The position numbers and the translations under genes were made by a program. Below, piece after piece: positions 54,175-64,000 of a DNA stretch of 64,000 bases. The notes beneath the pieces were generated by a model, which saw only the letters and a list, made by a program, of their open reading frames with translations, was not told the origin of the DNA and made no database searches. This stretch comes from Stenocarpella maydis. Its lineage: Eukaryota; Ascomycota; Sordariomycetes; Diaporthales; Diaporthaceae. The stretch covers positions 372,001 to 436,000 of the forward strand of contig NQMI01000004.1 in NCBI GenBank assembly GCA_002270565.1. Reading direction: 5' to 3'. Position 1 is the first letter of the stretch, and the number at the start of each line of letters is the position of its first letter.

Positions 54175-55488
54175 CTAAATGTTGAAGTCCTTGTGTCCCC
54201 ACTTCTCGGTGAACTTGACCTTGGGCTGCTTCCGGTACGGGATCTTTCTCCTCGCCTCCAGACGTCCTCTGACCAACAAGCTCCTGTAGCGTTCCTTTAG
54301 CAGGTTTCCCTCGGGTTTGAGCAGCCTCAGCGAGTCCTGGAGCTCGTCCGGAAGCACCAGCTCGAGGTCCTTCTCGGGCAGCTTGAGCTTGCCGAGCTGT
54401 CTCCTCCTCAGCTCGACGTCATCACCCTCGCTCTCGCCCTCGCTCATTTCGATCTTGGAAAGAGTCAGCTGCCGCTGCTTGGCTTCCACAGCGTCGGCGA
54501 TCTCCTTGATATGCTTTGCCTGTTCCTCTTTCCTCTTCGCGGCCGCCTGGTGTTTCCTAAGCCCCTCCTCCAGCTTCCTCCTCTTTGCCCTGTTACGCTG
54601 GGCCGGCGTCTTCCGCTTCGGACGCTTCGTGATGACGCCCTCGGCGTCGCTCTCGATGCCCTCCCAGGCCGAGTCCTCATCCCACTCGGAGAGTTCCGCG
54701 CGCGCCTCTGCAGCCTCTGCCTCGGCGGCGGAGCGGGCTGCGGCCTCCTGTCGCCTGCGGTCAGCCTCGAGCTCCTCCTGTCGCCTGCGCTCGGCCTCGA
54801 CGGCCTTCTCGCCCTCACGCTCCAGCCTGTCGACGTAATCTGTCACGACAGGGTTGTAGCTGAACCCGCCGGTTGGCTTGCTAACGGCGGGCACTTGCTT
54901 CCCGCTGGCGGTGAGGGAAATGGGCTTCTTGGCCAGCGTTTGGGGCGGTTTCGGCCTGGTCGGTCCGGGCATCCACTCGTTCTTCTCCTGCTTGGCTGCG
55001 GGGCCTGGGACAGGGACTGTGTCAACAGCCCAAGGATCGTAGGCGGCGTCGACGACGTCGACGGTTGACTCGTGGTGGCCGTCGGCGACCTTCTTGATGC
55101 GAGCGAGCTCCTTGTGGGTGACGTAGTTTGTGCGCTGGCGCTTGACAGGCAGCATGCCATCAGTGGTCTTGTCGGCGGACCTCTTCTTGCTAGACACGGC
55201 GGGGATGACGGACCGTGCCGCGATGATCTCGTCGGCCTTGAGGCCCTTGACCTTGGGGACCCTCTTGGTGTTATTGGAGTCACCGCTGGTGTCGAGGATG
55301 AAGAGCTCGGCCGAGTCCTTCTCAGCGATGACGCCGCCCTGGATGATCTCGTCGTTAAGGTCCTCGAGACCCTTCTTCACCTCGGTCACGTCGACATTCT
55401 TCCTCCAGGCCTTCTTGCCCTTTCGCGAGGGTTGCGAGTGCTGTTGCGGTGCATCAGGGTTTCCTGTGCGACCCCTCAGGACAGCCAT
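54175..55488 (-). CDS. NOP53: 60S ribosome biogenesis factor Nop53
   Basis: Intronless, 437 residues from the ATG at 55488. Nop53 (human PICT1/GLTSCR2) binds pre-60S particles and recruits the exosome via Mtr4 for 7S pre-rRNA processing. The N-terminus has SRKGKKAWRKNVD and a segment LFILDTSGD that fits the Mtr4-recruiting arch-interaction motif. The middle has YDPWAVDTVPVP and the GFSYNPVVTDYVDRL block typical of the family. A long Glu/Arg/Ala helix follows (EAERRRQEELEADRRRQEAA), then acidic stretches and KRPKRKTPAQRNRAKRRK nuclear/nucleolar signals. The basic C-terminus is ERYRSLLVRGRLEARRKIPY. Identification is firm. It is the second ribosome-assembly gene in the window but is not linked to the L1-domain gene. 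Confidence 0.95.
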   Translation of the reverse strand: MAVLRGRTGNPDAPQQHSQPSRKGKKAWRKNVDVTEVKKGLEDLNDEIIQGGVIAEKDSAELFILDTSGDSNNTKRVPKVKGLKADEIIAARSVIPAVSSKKRSADKTTDGMLPVKRQRTNYVTHKELARIKKVADGHHESTVDVVDAAYDPWAVDTVPVPGPAAKQEKNEWMPGPTRPKPPQTLAKKPISLTASGKQVPAVSKPTGGFSYNPVVTDYVDRLEREGEKAVEAERRRQEELEADRRRQEAAARSAAEAEAAEARAELSEWDEDSAWEGIESDAEGVITKRPKRKTPAQRNRAKRRKLEEGLRKHQAAAKRKEEQAKHIKEIADAVEAKQRQLTLSKIEMSEGESEGDDVELRRRQLGKLKLPEKDLELVLPDELQDSLRLLKPEGNLLKERYRSLLVRGRLEARRKIPYRKQPKVKFTEKWGHKDFNI

Positions 55489-56359
55489 CTTGGTAGTGAG
55501 TCCAATGTTGAAAACAGATGGAGGGCGAGTGGGTGTGTCTCCGTTGGTGGCAGAGGTTCAGATCTGAATGGGGTCCGGTGGTTGGTGAACGACTAGACAG
55601 ACGAAATGAATAAATTGACTGAGGGGCTGGTGGGCTGGGACTGGCTTGACTCCAGGACGCATCTCTCTCCAATTCTTACCTAGGTACGCTAATAATTGCT
55701 CAAGGCACTGGGGAAAAAAAATCAGAGACGGGTGAGGTTTATCGATAAGCAGCCCACCACTGGGGTCGGACTTGACAGACTGGCCGCCAGCCCAACCAAG
55801 CAAGGCTTTGTGGGCTTGCAGAGAGAGCCCTGGTCGAGCCCTGCATAGCTGCATGACGGCGGGCATTTCATCACCAATCACTGGCTGCAATGACGCCCCA
55901 CAACGCGGGCGCCGAGACGCTGGCCAACGCGGTGAAAGGGGATCCAGATGTCGTGGAGCAAGATAGACTGCTCGATTCTCCGTATCTACTGTACAACTGG
56001 TCGTCGAGAGGGGGACCCCGTTTCTACACCGTTTGTTTCTCGCTGCTGGCGTCCCGCATTTGGTCAAGGCAAGCTGTCAAGAGCTCCGAATAAGATTTCA
56101 GAGCCCGCCTGCCCAGGCACCGACAAAGACAGGTCAACCCTCCATCCTATCCAACCTAACCTGCCCCATCCACGACGGCACAGCCAGCATCCAAGCCGCG
56201 CGACATACCAGATACCACAACCTATACCTGCCCGTCGGCCTGTCCACCCTCGCGGCTTCTCAACGAGTGTCTCTGCCTTGTCTGTGCCACCCACCTGACG
56301 CCATCGCCTGCCGGGGACTTAGACCACCAGCCGGTTGATCCGACAGAAAATCCAACAAG
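55489..56359. other. Divergent promoter between NOP53 and YPT6
   Basis: 870 bp with one TACCTAGGTA copy (55677-55686) and a C-rich leader before the YPT6 ATG. No gene seen. Confidence 0.5.
55677..55686. repeat. TACCTAGGTA palindrome, copy 6
   Basis: Exact copy in the divergent NOP53/YPT6 promoter, 189 bp upstream of the NOP53 ATG. Confidence 0.7.
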
Positions 56360-57343
<984 letters not shown>

Positions 57344-57793
57344 AATGAGCGCGGCAGTGTTAGATCTTTTACGGACCAGCGGCCTCGGTACCAGCGCCGG
57401 GACAGGGCATCTGGGGCTGTATTCTTGTAGAAAGCAGCAATCAACCAGGCCGGCATATCATTGGCCATTTGGTGCCCCGCATGAGCGATTGTATAATAAA
57501 CAACGATTAATGGTCATGGATGACGACCCACGATTTCTTCCGGCTGATAAGACCTTTTAGTATACTATTCTAATTCATCTTCAGACCTCTTGTCTAAAAG
57601 GTCTTGGCCGCGTGCGGCGAGGCTGCTCCTGAATTGCGATCCTAAATGCCGCGCATCGCGCTTGAGACAGCCGTCGAGCCTTTTGCTACCTTTGTCCGGG
57701 GTTGGCTCTTGGCTCGTAGACTCGTGCACATTGCCAATGCCTCAGGGATCATATGCCCGAAATCATGCTTTAAGCAAGGGCGGTGATCCCACT
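57344..57793. other. Convergent intergenic region
   Basis: 450 bp shared 3' flank of YPT6 and RKI1; no gene seen. Confidence 0.5.
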
Positions 57794-58697
57794 TCATTTC
57801 CGAGACTGTACCGTGCCATCTGCCATGCCAAAGTAAGCCGCGACAGGCTTCTGGGCGCTGCTCTCGACTTGGAAGCCGTTGGCCCCGGCGAACAGGCCGA
57901 CCTCGACGACGCCGACGATCTTGATGATCCTGTCGGCCAGGCCGTCGACGGTCCAGACGCCGTTCTCGCCGTCCTTGCCCTTGAGGTCCTTGGCGAGGGC
58001 AAGCGGCGGGAAGGGTGCGTCGATGAGCGAGTTGCCGTTGTCCGTCACTATGGAGCCGGCCTTGCCCGGCAGGCCGGAGCGGAGCACGGGGTTGATGGAG
58101 CCAAGCTTCTTGAGCTCGGCCAGGACGTGCCCCGCGGCCTGGTAGACGACCTCTATCGGGATGCCCTTCTTCCAGCTCGTGCCCAGCCGCGCAGACATTT
58201 TCCTGAAGTCTGCGCGCAGAAGGTGCCTGTCAGTTTCTCCTCAGATGGGGAAGATGCGTAGGAGGCCCCCACTCACCAGCAACACAGACAAACTTCTTGG
58301 CCTTGGTGACAATCAGCTTCTCCTGGAACAGGCAGGCGCCGCCGCCCTTGATGAGGTTGAGCTCCTCGTCGACCTCGTCGGCGCCGTCGAAGCAGACGTC
58401 GAGCTGCTTGCCCTCGGGCAGGTCCTGGACGTACTGCAGGTTGAGGCCGGCGCCGCGGATGAGCTCGCGCGACTGCTCGCCCGTGGGGAAGAAGGCCATG
58501 CGCGAGGTGGCCTCGGCGCCGAGGGCGGCGATGGCCTCGACGACGTAGATGACGGTGCTGCCGGACCCGATGCCCACGTGCGTGTAGGTCAGGTCCATGT
58601 GCTCCTTGACGGCCTCGTAGGCCGCCGCGCGCTTGGACGACTCGACCAGGTCGGCCTGCTCGGCCGCGCTGAGTGCCGAGGTGGATGTCGTCGCCAT
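57794..58697 (-). CDS. RKI1: Ribose-5-phosphate isomerase A
   Basis: Exons on the minus strand are 58697-58277 and 58209-57794 (intron 67 bp), encoding 278 residues. Interconverts ribulose-5-P and ribose-5-P in the non-oxidative pentose phosphate pathway. RpiA motifs: VGIGSGST (phosphate loop), FFPTGEQSRELI, CFDGADEVDEELNLIKGGG (catalytic Asp/Glu), LIVTKAKKFVCVAD and, in exon 2, GIPIEVV, VTDNGNSLIDAPF. The join FVCVA-DFRKMS is exact. Start chosen at MATTSTSALSAAEQ, which matches the family. The frame is open upstream, and an in-frame ATG at 58871 would add 58 residues rich in Arg and Ala that look like a mitochondrial presequence. Confidence 0.95.
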
Positions 58698-59508
58698 TGC
58701 CCGGGGCGCTGCGCCGTGCTTATGGCCTGGGGGCTTTCGTGCTTGTTGGGGAGCAGCCTGGGAGGCCGGACTGCGAGGAGTATAGTGTCTCCGGCTTATA
58801 TGAGCCGAGGCGAGTGTCACTGAAGGTGCAGCAATGAGTTTGGGAGGACGGCCGGCGAGTCGTAGACGCATGAATGGGACGAACTTGTGAGTCTCGCGCC
58901 AGTGCCAAAACCAGTCACACAGTTTCAAGCTCTGGTAGTCCGGGTCAAGGTCTCGCGTTCTACTGGTGGGCGCATGAGCAACTGTAGCTCGCATGCCCTG
59001 GGACCGACGATGAGAAGGCACGTTCGCGGGCCCTCTGTTGGCTGAGTCATCACAGCACAGGCAGGCCTTGATCACGGAGAACAGACTGCCCTCAGTCGTA
59101 GGGAGGCTACCGAGCTCTGCACATAAGCTTGGGCATTGGGTCGCGGAGACCCTTTTCGGCTCGGCAAGGTAGGGAACAGCCAGAGACAAGCCCTTAGCCC
59201 GAGAGCTGAGGTCAGTGATTGTAGTGGGAGCCTTGGGAGTGAAATTGACCTCAGGGTGGCTCGGTCCGGGGAGTGACGCTGTGGCCCCCGACGCATCCGC
59301 AATTCGCCCAACTGGCTGATTTGTTTCCTGCTCTGCCTTCGGACCCTGATTATTCATTCACCTTTTGCCATTGACCAAACCAACCCCCCCTCAAAGCCGG
59401 CCCAAGACCACCAATACCTTGCGTCCAGGATCAGTATTTCTCGCCTGAACCTAACGATTCTGCACTTCAGTGAGGGAGCGCGCGCACGCACGCACACAAC
59501 AAGGAGAT
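58698..59508. other. Divergent promoter between RKI1 and KEI1
   Basis: 810 bp. Minus-strand reading frame remains open far upstream of RKI1 (to about 59357), probably by chance in GC-rich DNA. No separate gene seen. Confidence 0.5.
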
Positions 59509-60281
59509 ATGGCGATCTCGAGAGGCCTGCGGCTGCGGCTGCCCAAGCCAAAGGTACGCAGCATCGTCGTGCTCACGCCAGCCCAGGAGGGACGCCCTCC
59601 CTCGTCGTCACACGACCTGCTGACCACCGCGCGCAGACCCTGCTCGGCCTCCTCTCGTTGCAGACCGGGACCGAGATAATCTCGATAGCGCTCCTCATCA
59701 ACAAAGTCACGGGTCTGTACGGGCTGCTTGCCATCCTCACCGGCTTTTCCCTCGACGCGGTCCAGCTGTCAATGTACATGTACTCGGTCGCCGTACTGGG
59801 CGCCCTCGCATTCCTCATCCCCCACATCCGAAGACAGTCGCCGTTGCAGAACCTGGCTCTGGCGTGGATCTACATTTTGGACACGGCAGCCAACGCCGCC
59901 TACACCGCTACGTTTGCGGTGCAGTGGTACCTCAAGGCGGGCGGCAACCCGGAGGGCGACGCGGCCGAGCAGGCGACGGACACGGCGGCAAGCATGGTGC
60001 TGATTGCCGCCTTCACGCTCTTCAGGATCTACCTGATGTTTGTCCTGATGAGCCACACCCGCCACGTCCTCCAGAGACACATGGCCGGCCTGGCGAGCGA
60101 CAAGGGCGGCGTGGTGCTGCCGTTCACCCCCGGGTCGCCCGACGGCGAGGGCTGGAAGGGGAAGCTGGGGCGGGCCATGTTGTTTGTTGGTCAGGACTAC
60201 TGGGTTGGTGCCAAGGAGGATGAGGAGTCGATGCCCAGCCAGCGGGTGCCGTTAGTTGCTGACACAGCCGACGACGAGTAG
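59509..60281 (+). CDS. KEI1: Inositol phosphorylceramide synthase regulatory subunit Kei1
   Basis: Exons are 59509-59553 and 59637-60281 (intron 83 bp), encoding 229 residues. The first exon gives MAISRGLRLRLPKPK and joins to TLLGLLSLQTGTEIISIALL, the Kei1 N-terminus. Four hydrophobic segments follow: ISIALLINKVTGLYGLLAIL, AVLGALAFLI, ALAWIYILDTAANAAYTATF, and MVLIAAFTLFRIYLMFVLMS. The cytosolic C-terminus ends in an acidic tail (VADTADDE). Kei1 is the fungal-specific partner of the IPC synthase Aur1 in the Golgi, needed for its activity and localisation. The layout and motifs make this identification firm. Confidence 0.93.
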
Positions 60282-62536
60282 GAGGGTCTGGGCTTGTCTG
60301 GGCTTGTCTGTGCCCCAGAATGCATTTGTGCGCATATTCACTGGCTTGTTGTTTTGCATTGTACCATAGCATCGGTAGGCGTTTCCGTTATACTGGGTCG
60401 TAGATATCACGGGTAATGGTTAATGGCACAAGGATTTCGCTCGAGCTACATGGCCAGCCTTTCTTGATGCGGCCATACATTTTTTGTCTTTTCTTCCCCC
60501 CCCCCCATTGGAATAGCGAGCGCATCATCGCCGAGTACCAGGCAATGTGTCAACTGATGTGCAGCGTCCCGAGATGTGTGACCGGGTGTGGGCTGCATCT
60601 CCTAGCATCTCCAGGCAGGATACCAAGCATCCCCAAGCTTTCAAGACAGGATACCAAGCGTGCACGCACAGAAGGGTTGGGACGCAATGTGAGTCCCGAC
60701 CGGGCGGTCTGGGCTGCGCCGGGTCCGCCCACCGGCAGTGTGAGATCCAGTCAGCTGGGCACAAGAGGCTAGGCTGTAGCATTGGCCCTGCAGTCCCCAT
60801 AAAAAAAATAAAAAAAAAATACACGCGTATGTACAGCGCAACATGCCTGTCCCGCAGGCACAACAGGGTGTGCGAGAAGGTTTGGGCGAGTCTCGGCCAG
60901 GCCACAAGAGCTTCTGGAATAGTCGGGGTAGTTGTCTGCTCTTAGCGGTGCAGGCGCTTCTGCGGGCCCGTGAAACATTCTCTTACTATGGCACGGTTTC
61001 CGGTTGGAGGAAAGGGAGTTGAGGATCTGGTTGGGGTTGAACTTTGATTTTGTTGCTTTGTTTACCCATGACAACCTCACAGGAGAGGACGTATTTCTAC
61101 AAATTCCGGCCAGGCAATTGAATAGATATAGTGTATATATACACACATATGTATGTATGTATGTATGTACGTATGTATATATTTATATCATCCTAACAAC
61201 ACCCAAGAGTGCCGTGTACTTTACCCTTTACTGAGACGTGGCGAGCAGTCTGAGGGGTTGGCACATTCAAGACAGGGCTGAAGAGATATCGAATGGTCTG
61301 GTGTGTGACGGGTGAATCTTGGAAGGTTTGACTACGTGTTTCTGTGGCCTGCTCACGTGTCTTGGCGAAGGGGCTGGTGGTTGGCAAGAGCTTGTCTGTG
61401 GAATACCATAGCGGGGACGTGCGTGAAATGCTTCTCAGGTTGTCATGGCATTTGTTGTTGGATCGACCAAGCCTTGGACTCTTGTGGGAGGGTGGGATGA
61501 GATGAGATGGCATCGATTACCGAGTCCTGACCCTCTCGGCTGTGACCTCTGGTCACCCTGTGCCGACCTGCCAGCCCTGCAGTCGTTGGGCGGGAGCTGG
61601 TTGGGTTACATTAATTGTACGGAGTACATAGCATGTAAAAGAACAAGAAAGAAGGTTAGTAAGGTTGATTGATCATCATCTAGTGTGTACTATGTAGCCC
61701 ATGCGGCTCGCCTGCAACCGCCCGCCCAGGCCCGCCGCCCTACGCAGCACGTATGCAGTGTACGGTCTGTCAGGCTGTTAGGCTGTCAGGCTGTCAGACT
61801 GAACACGAGACTTCTCTTTCCCGGCATCCAAAAGCCCGTCGTCAGTGTCGCAATCCGATGCGGCTACTGGGCCAGGGTGTCGGTAGCTTATCCGTGCCTT
61901 CGCCGCCGGCTGAGCGCGGGAGTCGGGCCTGTGGTGGGGGCCCTGCAAGCCCCACGCAGGACCCCTGCACAGGCAAGATGTGCTCGAGGACCCGTTTTAC
62001 CGTGTTAATGCCTGGCACTCAATTGGGCGCACTCCCTCGCGACAGGGCCTGCTCCCCAGATTCTGGAGCTGGGACCTGGCCACCCCCTGGCCACCACCAG
62101 CTGGTGGTATTGTTTCGTCGGCCAAAGAGGGACCCTCCCTCTGGCCATCAAAGCGCTAGAGCGATCACGCAATCGCACCCCGACCATGAGAAGATGCTCG
62201 CCCACGACCACACCGGCCTCTGAGCGGCGACCGAAAAGCTTGAGTGCCGAATCTCGATACTTCTTTTTGCCCTGGGCCCCGAATGGTCCTTGCTGCCTCT
62301 GTCCGATTTCTGGCGGGGCAATATCGGCTTCCTACACTACCTGCTAGCACGCTGTCCGTGATGCTGTCATGACTGGACCGCTGGCCACTGCTACTCGCAC
62401 GCGAAGACACACACTTATCCACAATTTTTCTCGCCCTGCCCCCTCTGCATCCTCCGTCCGGCGACAGCCTGCCTCTGGATAAAGACTGCCTCGCCGTCCT
62501 CGCTCGGTCTCTGATCGAGGCCCTCCCCTCTTCGCC
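60282..62536. other. Gene-poor intergenic region with simple repeats
   Basis: 2.25 kb. Contains a C-run (60497-60506), A-rich tracts near 60800, a TATG microsatellite (61134-61188) and short imperfect tandem words (GTCAGGCTGTTAG type near 61768-61800). The last ~300 bp is C/T-rich and likely the MET5 leader. No gene seen. Confidence 0.5.
61134..61188. repeat. TA/TATG microsatellite
   Basis: A TATATATACACACA stretch followed by five to six TATG units with one ACG interruption. Confidence 0.8.
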
Positions 62537-64000
62537 ATGTCCTTCCTTTTCAACCGCCTTCCCAAGCTCGACACCTCCACCTCCCTCTCCCGCGGCAAGA
62601 ACAACACTCTGTCGCCTTTGCAGCAGAGGAGGATGCAGGACATGGCCACAACCCCAATATCCATCGGCTGTCGGACGCCTGCAGAGGCTGGTATGTGACC
62701 GCTTGCTTTTGCTACCTGCCTGACTCACCCACTCTCTGCTCCGCTCCGCTCCTCTCCTCTCCTTGCCCACCCTCCCAGGCCGCCGGGTTCATCATGCGCC
62801 CCAACCAGTGCGCCGCCTGACGGCAGACAGCAAGCAGATGCGCCTGTTGGTTGCGCCTGCCAATTGCTGTTGGGTCTTGCCAGCTTGGTTGCAATTGATG
62901 GCTGGCCACGGGCGGTGCACCGGCGGAGAGAGAATGCATTGTCCTGTTGTCTGAGTAACCGGCTTTTTGTAATTCAGGAAGTCCCACCGCGCTAACACCT
63001 TGCCCCCTCCCCAGTCTCGCGGATCGCATATCAGGCCAGTGATGTAATCGTCAGCGTACAGCCGTCTCTGGCTGTCGAATCCGAGTTCTCGCCCCACCTC
63101 AAGAGGTATCATGGGAGGAGAGACAAGAGCTTGGTTGCAAAGAACGTCGACAGCGTGCCCGAGGTACGTTTAGCCCCCGAAGCCCAACAGACACCCCAAC
63201 GGCCAAGACACATCCTTACCTACTACGAAGCAAGCAAGGCCTTAGGGGCTGACACAACCGCAGGTTATCTCCATTAGGTACAATGCTGATCCTTTGCTCT
63301 CTGTCTTTGAGCCTGCCCGGAACGGCCTCCTGGTCTCCGTCACCACGAGCTCCAGGATCCTACTCCCTTCGGTCAGCCACTTATACAAGCTTGCAAGCTA
63401 CCCCGTGGTCATCCACGTGGCTCTCCACCCGGACCAATTCCCGGACTACTCCGCTATCACGTCCATCAGGAACACAGGGTGGTCCTTCCTCCAGTCCGAG
63501 TCGCTCCAAGAGGCCCAGGACATGGCCCTGACCGCCCACGCCCTCGCCATCCGGTCAGGCAAGGGTGTCATACACTTCTTCAGCCCCGTGGCTTCCCAGA
63601 ACGACAAGCCGATCGACTTCGAGACGCGGAACGTGCTGCGCGAGATCCTGAACCAGGACTACGTGCGGCGCATTCAGAGCTCAAATATCCCTGGAGCCGG
63701 TATCTACGCCGACGACGGAAGGGTCGCCTTGGCCGAGGACCTCATTGACCTGGGCAACGAGGCCGACTCTCCCAAGTCACCCCCTCCCAGCGGGCTGATC
63801 GTACCCGAGTTGGAGGGTAAGATCTCCTCCGTCACGTCGGAGAAGTCGAGCCAACAGAGCGTCACCAGCAGCCCACCAAGTGTTTCTTCAGCGACCACTG
63901 TCGAGGCTCAGGCTCCAGCGGTGACATCCGAGCACATTTACAACTATGTCACCCTGATTTGGGCCCAAATCAAGAAATTGCTGGGCCGCGAGTACCACGT
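62537..64000 (+). CDS. MET5: Sulfite reductase [NADPH] beta subunit (hemoprotein), 3' end outside window
   Basis: Exons are 62537-62690, 63015-63163 and 63264 to beyond the window (introns 324 and 100 bp); 346 residues are visible. Assimilatory sulfite-to-sulfide reduction for cysteine/methionine synthesis. The visible part is the pyruvate:ferredoxin-oxidoreductase-like N-terminal region typical of the large fungal Met5. It contains VSRIAYQASDVIVSV, then SIRYNADPLLSVFEPARNG, VVIHVALHPDQFPDYSAITS and GKGVIHFFSP. A Ser-rich linker leads into the start of the flavodoxin-like domain (YVTLIWAQIKKLLGREY) at the window edge. The siroheme/4Fe-4S domains would follow outside. The ATG at 62537 begins MSFLFNRLPKLD; the long first intron makes the N-terminus slightly less certain than the rest. 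Confidence 0.86.

Noticed and set aside
57590..58261. Plus-strand ORF of 223 codons
   Set aside because: Antisense to RKI1, whose motifs and splice junction are clear.

Overview
The window is genomic DNA of a filamentous ascomycete, most likely a Sordariomycete. The evidence is short spliceosomal introns (about 50-100 bp, GTRAGT donors, CTAAC/TGAC branch sites, YAG acceptors) in most genes, fungus-only families (Zn2Cys6 regulator, GH71 mutanase, chitin synthase, KEI1), and a transposon carrying the stop-codon pattern of repeat-induced point mutation (RIP). The lineage is inferred from gene content; no species is assigned. Exon joins were worked out by hand from splice sites, reading phase and family conservation.

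Left part (1-16.3 kb): the 3' portion of a mitochondrial P5C dehydrogenase, an integral membrane protein, a FAD amine oxidase, an 8-exon Zn2Cys6 transcription factor, a tiny glycine-zipper membrane protein, a disordered hypothetical protein, a ribosomal-L1-domain ribosome-biogenesis factor, a HAD phosphatase and a two-exon cyanovirin-N-like (CVNH) protein.

Accessory island (16.5-23 kb): a complete 3.0-kb Mutator-like (MULE) DNA transposon with 36-bp terminal inverted repeats and an 8-9 bp target duplication. It is RIP-damaged and sits inside an ORF that is open again across the inferred empty site. An alpha/beta-hydrolase pseudogene and AT-rich DNA follow.

Secretome stretch (23.2-34.4 kb): a small secreted Cys-rich protein, a GH71 alpha-1,3-glucanase, a secreted GEAAK-repeat protein, a GH5 endoglucanase-like enzyme and a two-domain fasciclin protein. 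All have signal peptides, and several plausibly act in or on the cell wall.

Right part (35-64 kb) is mostly conserved cell-biology genes: EMC4, AP-1 beta-adaptin, a small single-pass membrane protein, a membrane-anchored ubiquitin-fold protein, UMP1 (whose start codon is alone in its exon), a twin-cassette soluble ABC ATPase, a division-1 chitin synthase, NOP53, the Rab6 GTPase YPT6, ribose-5-phosphate isomerase, KEI1 and the 5' part of sulfite reductase beta (MET5). A 3.3-kb gene-poor gap at 41-44.4 kb holds a 23-25 bp minisatellite. The palindrome TACCTAGGTA occurs six times, always between genes. No tRNA, rRNA or CRISPR array was seen.
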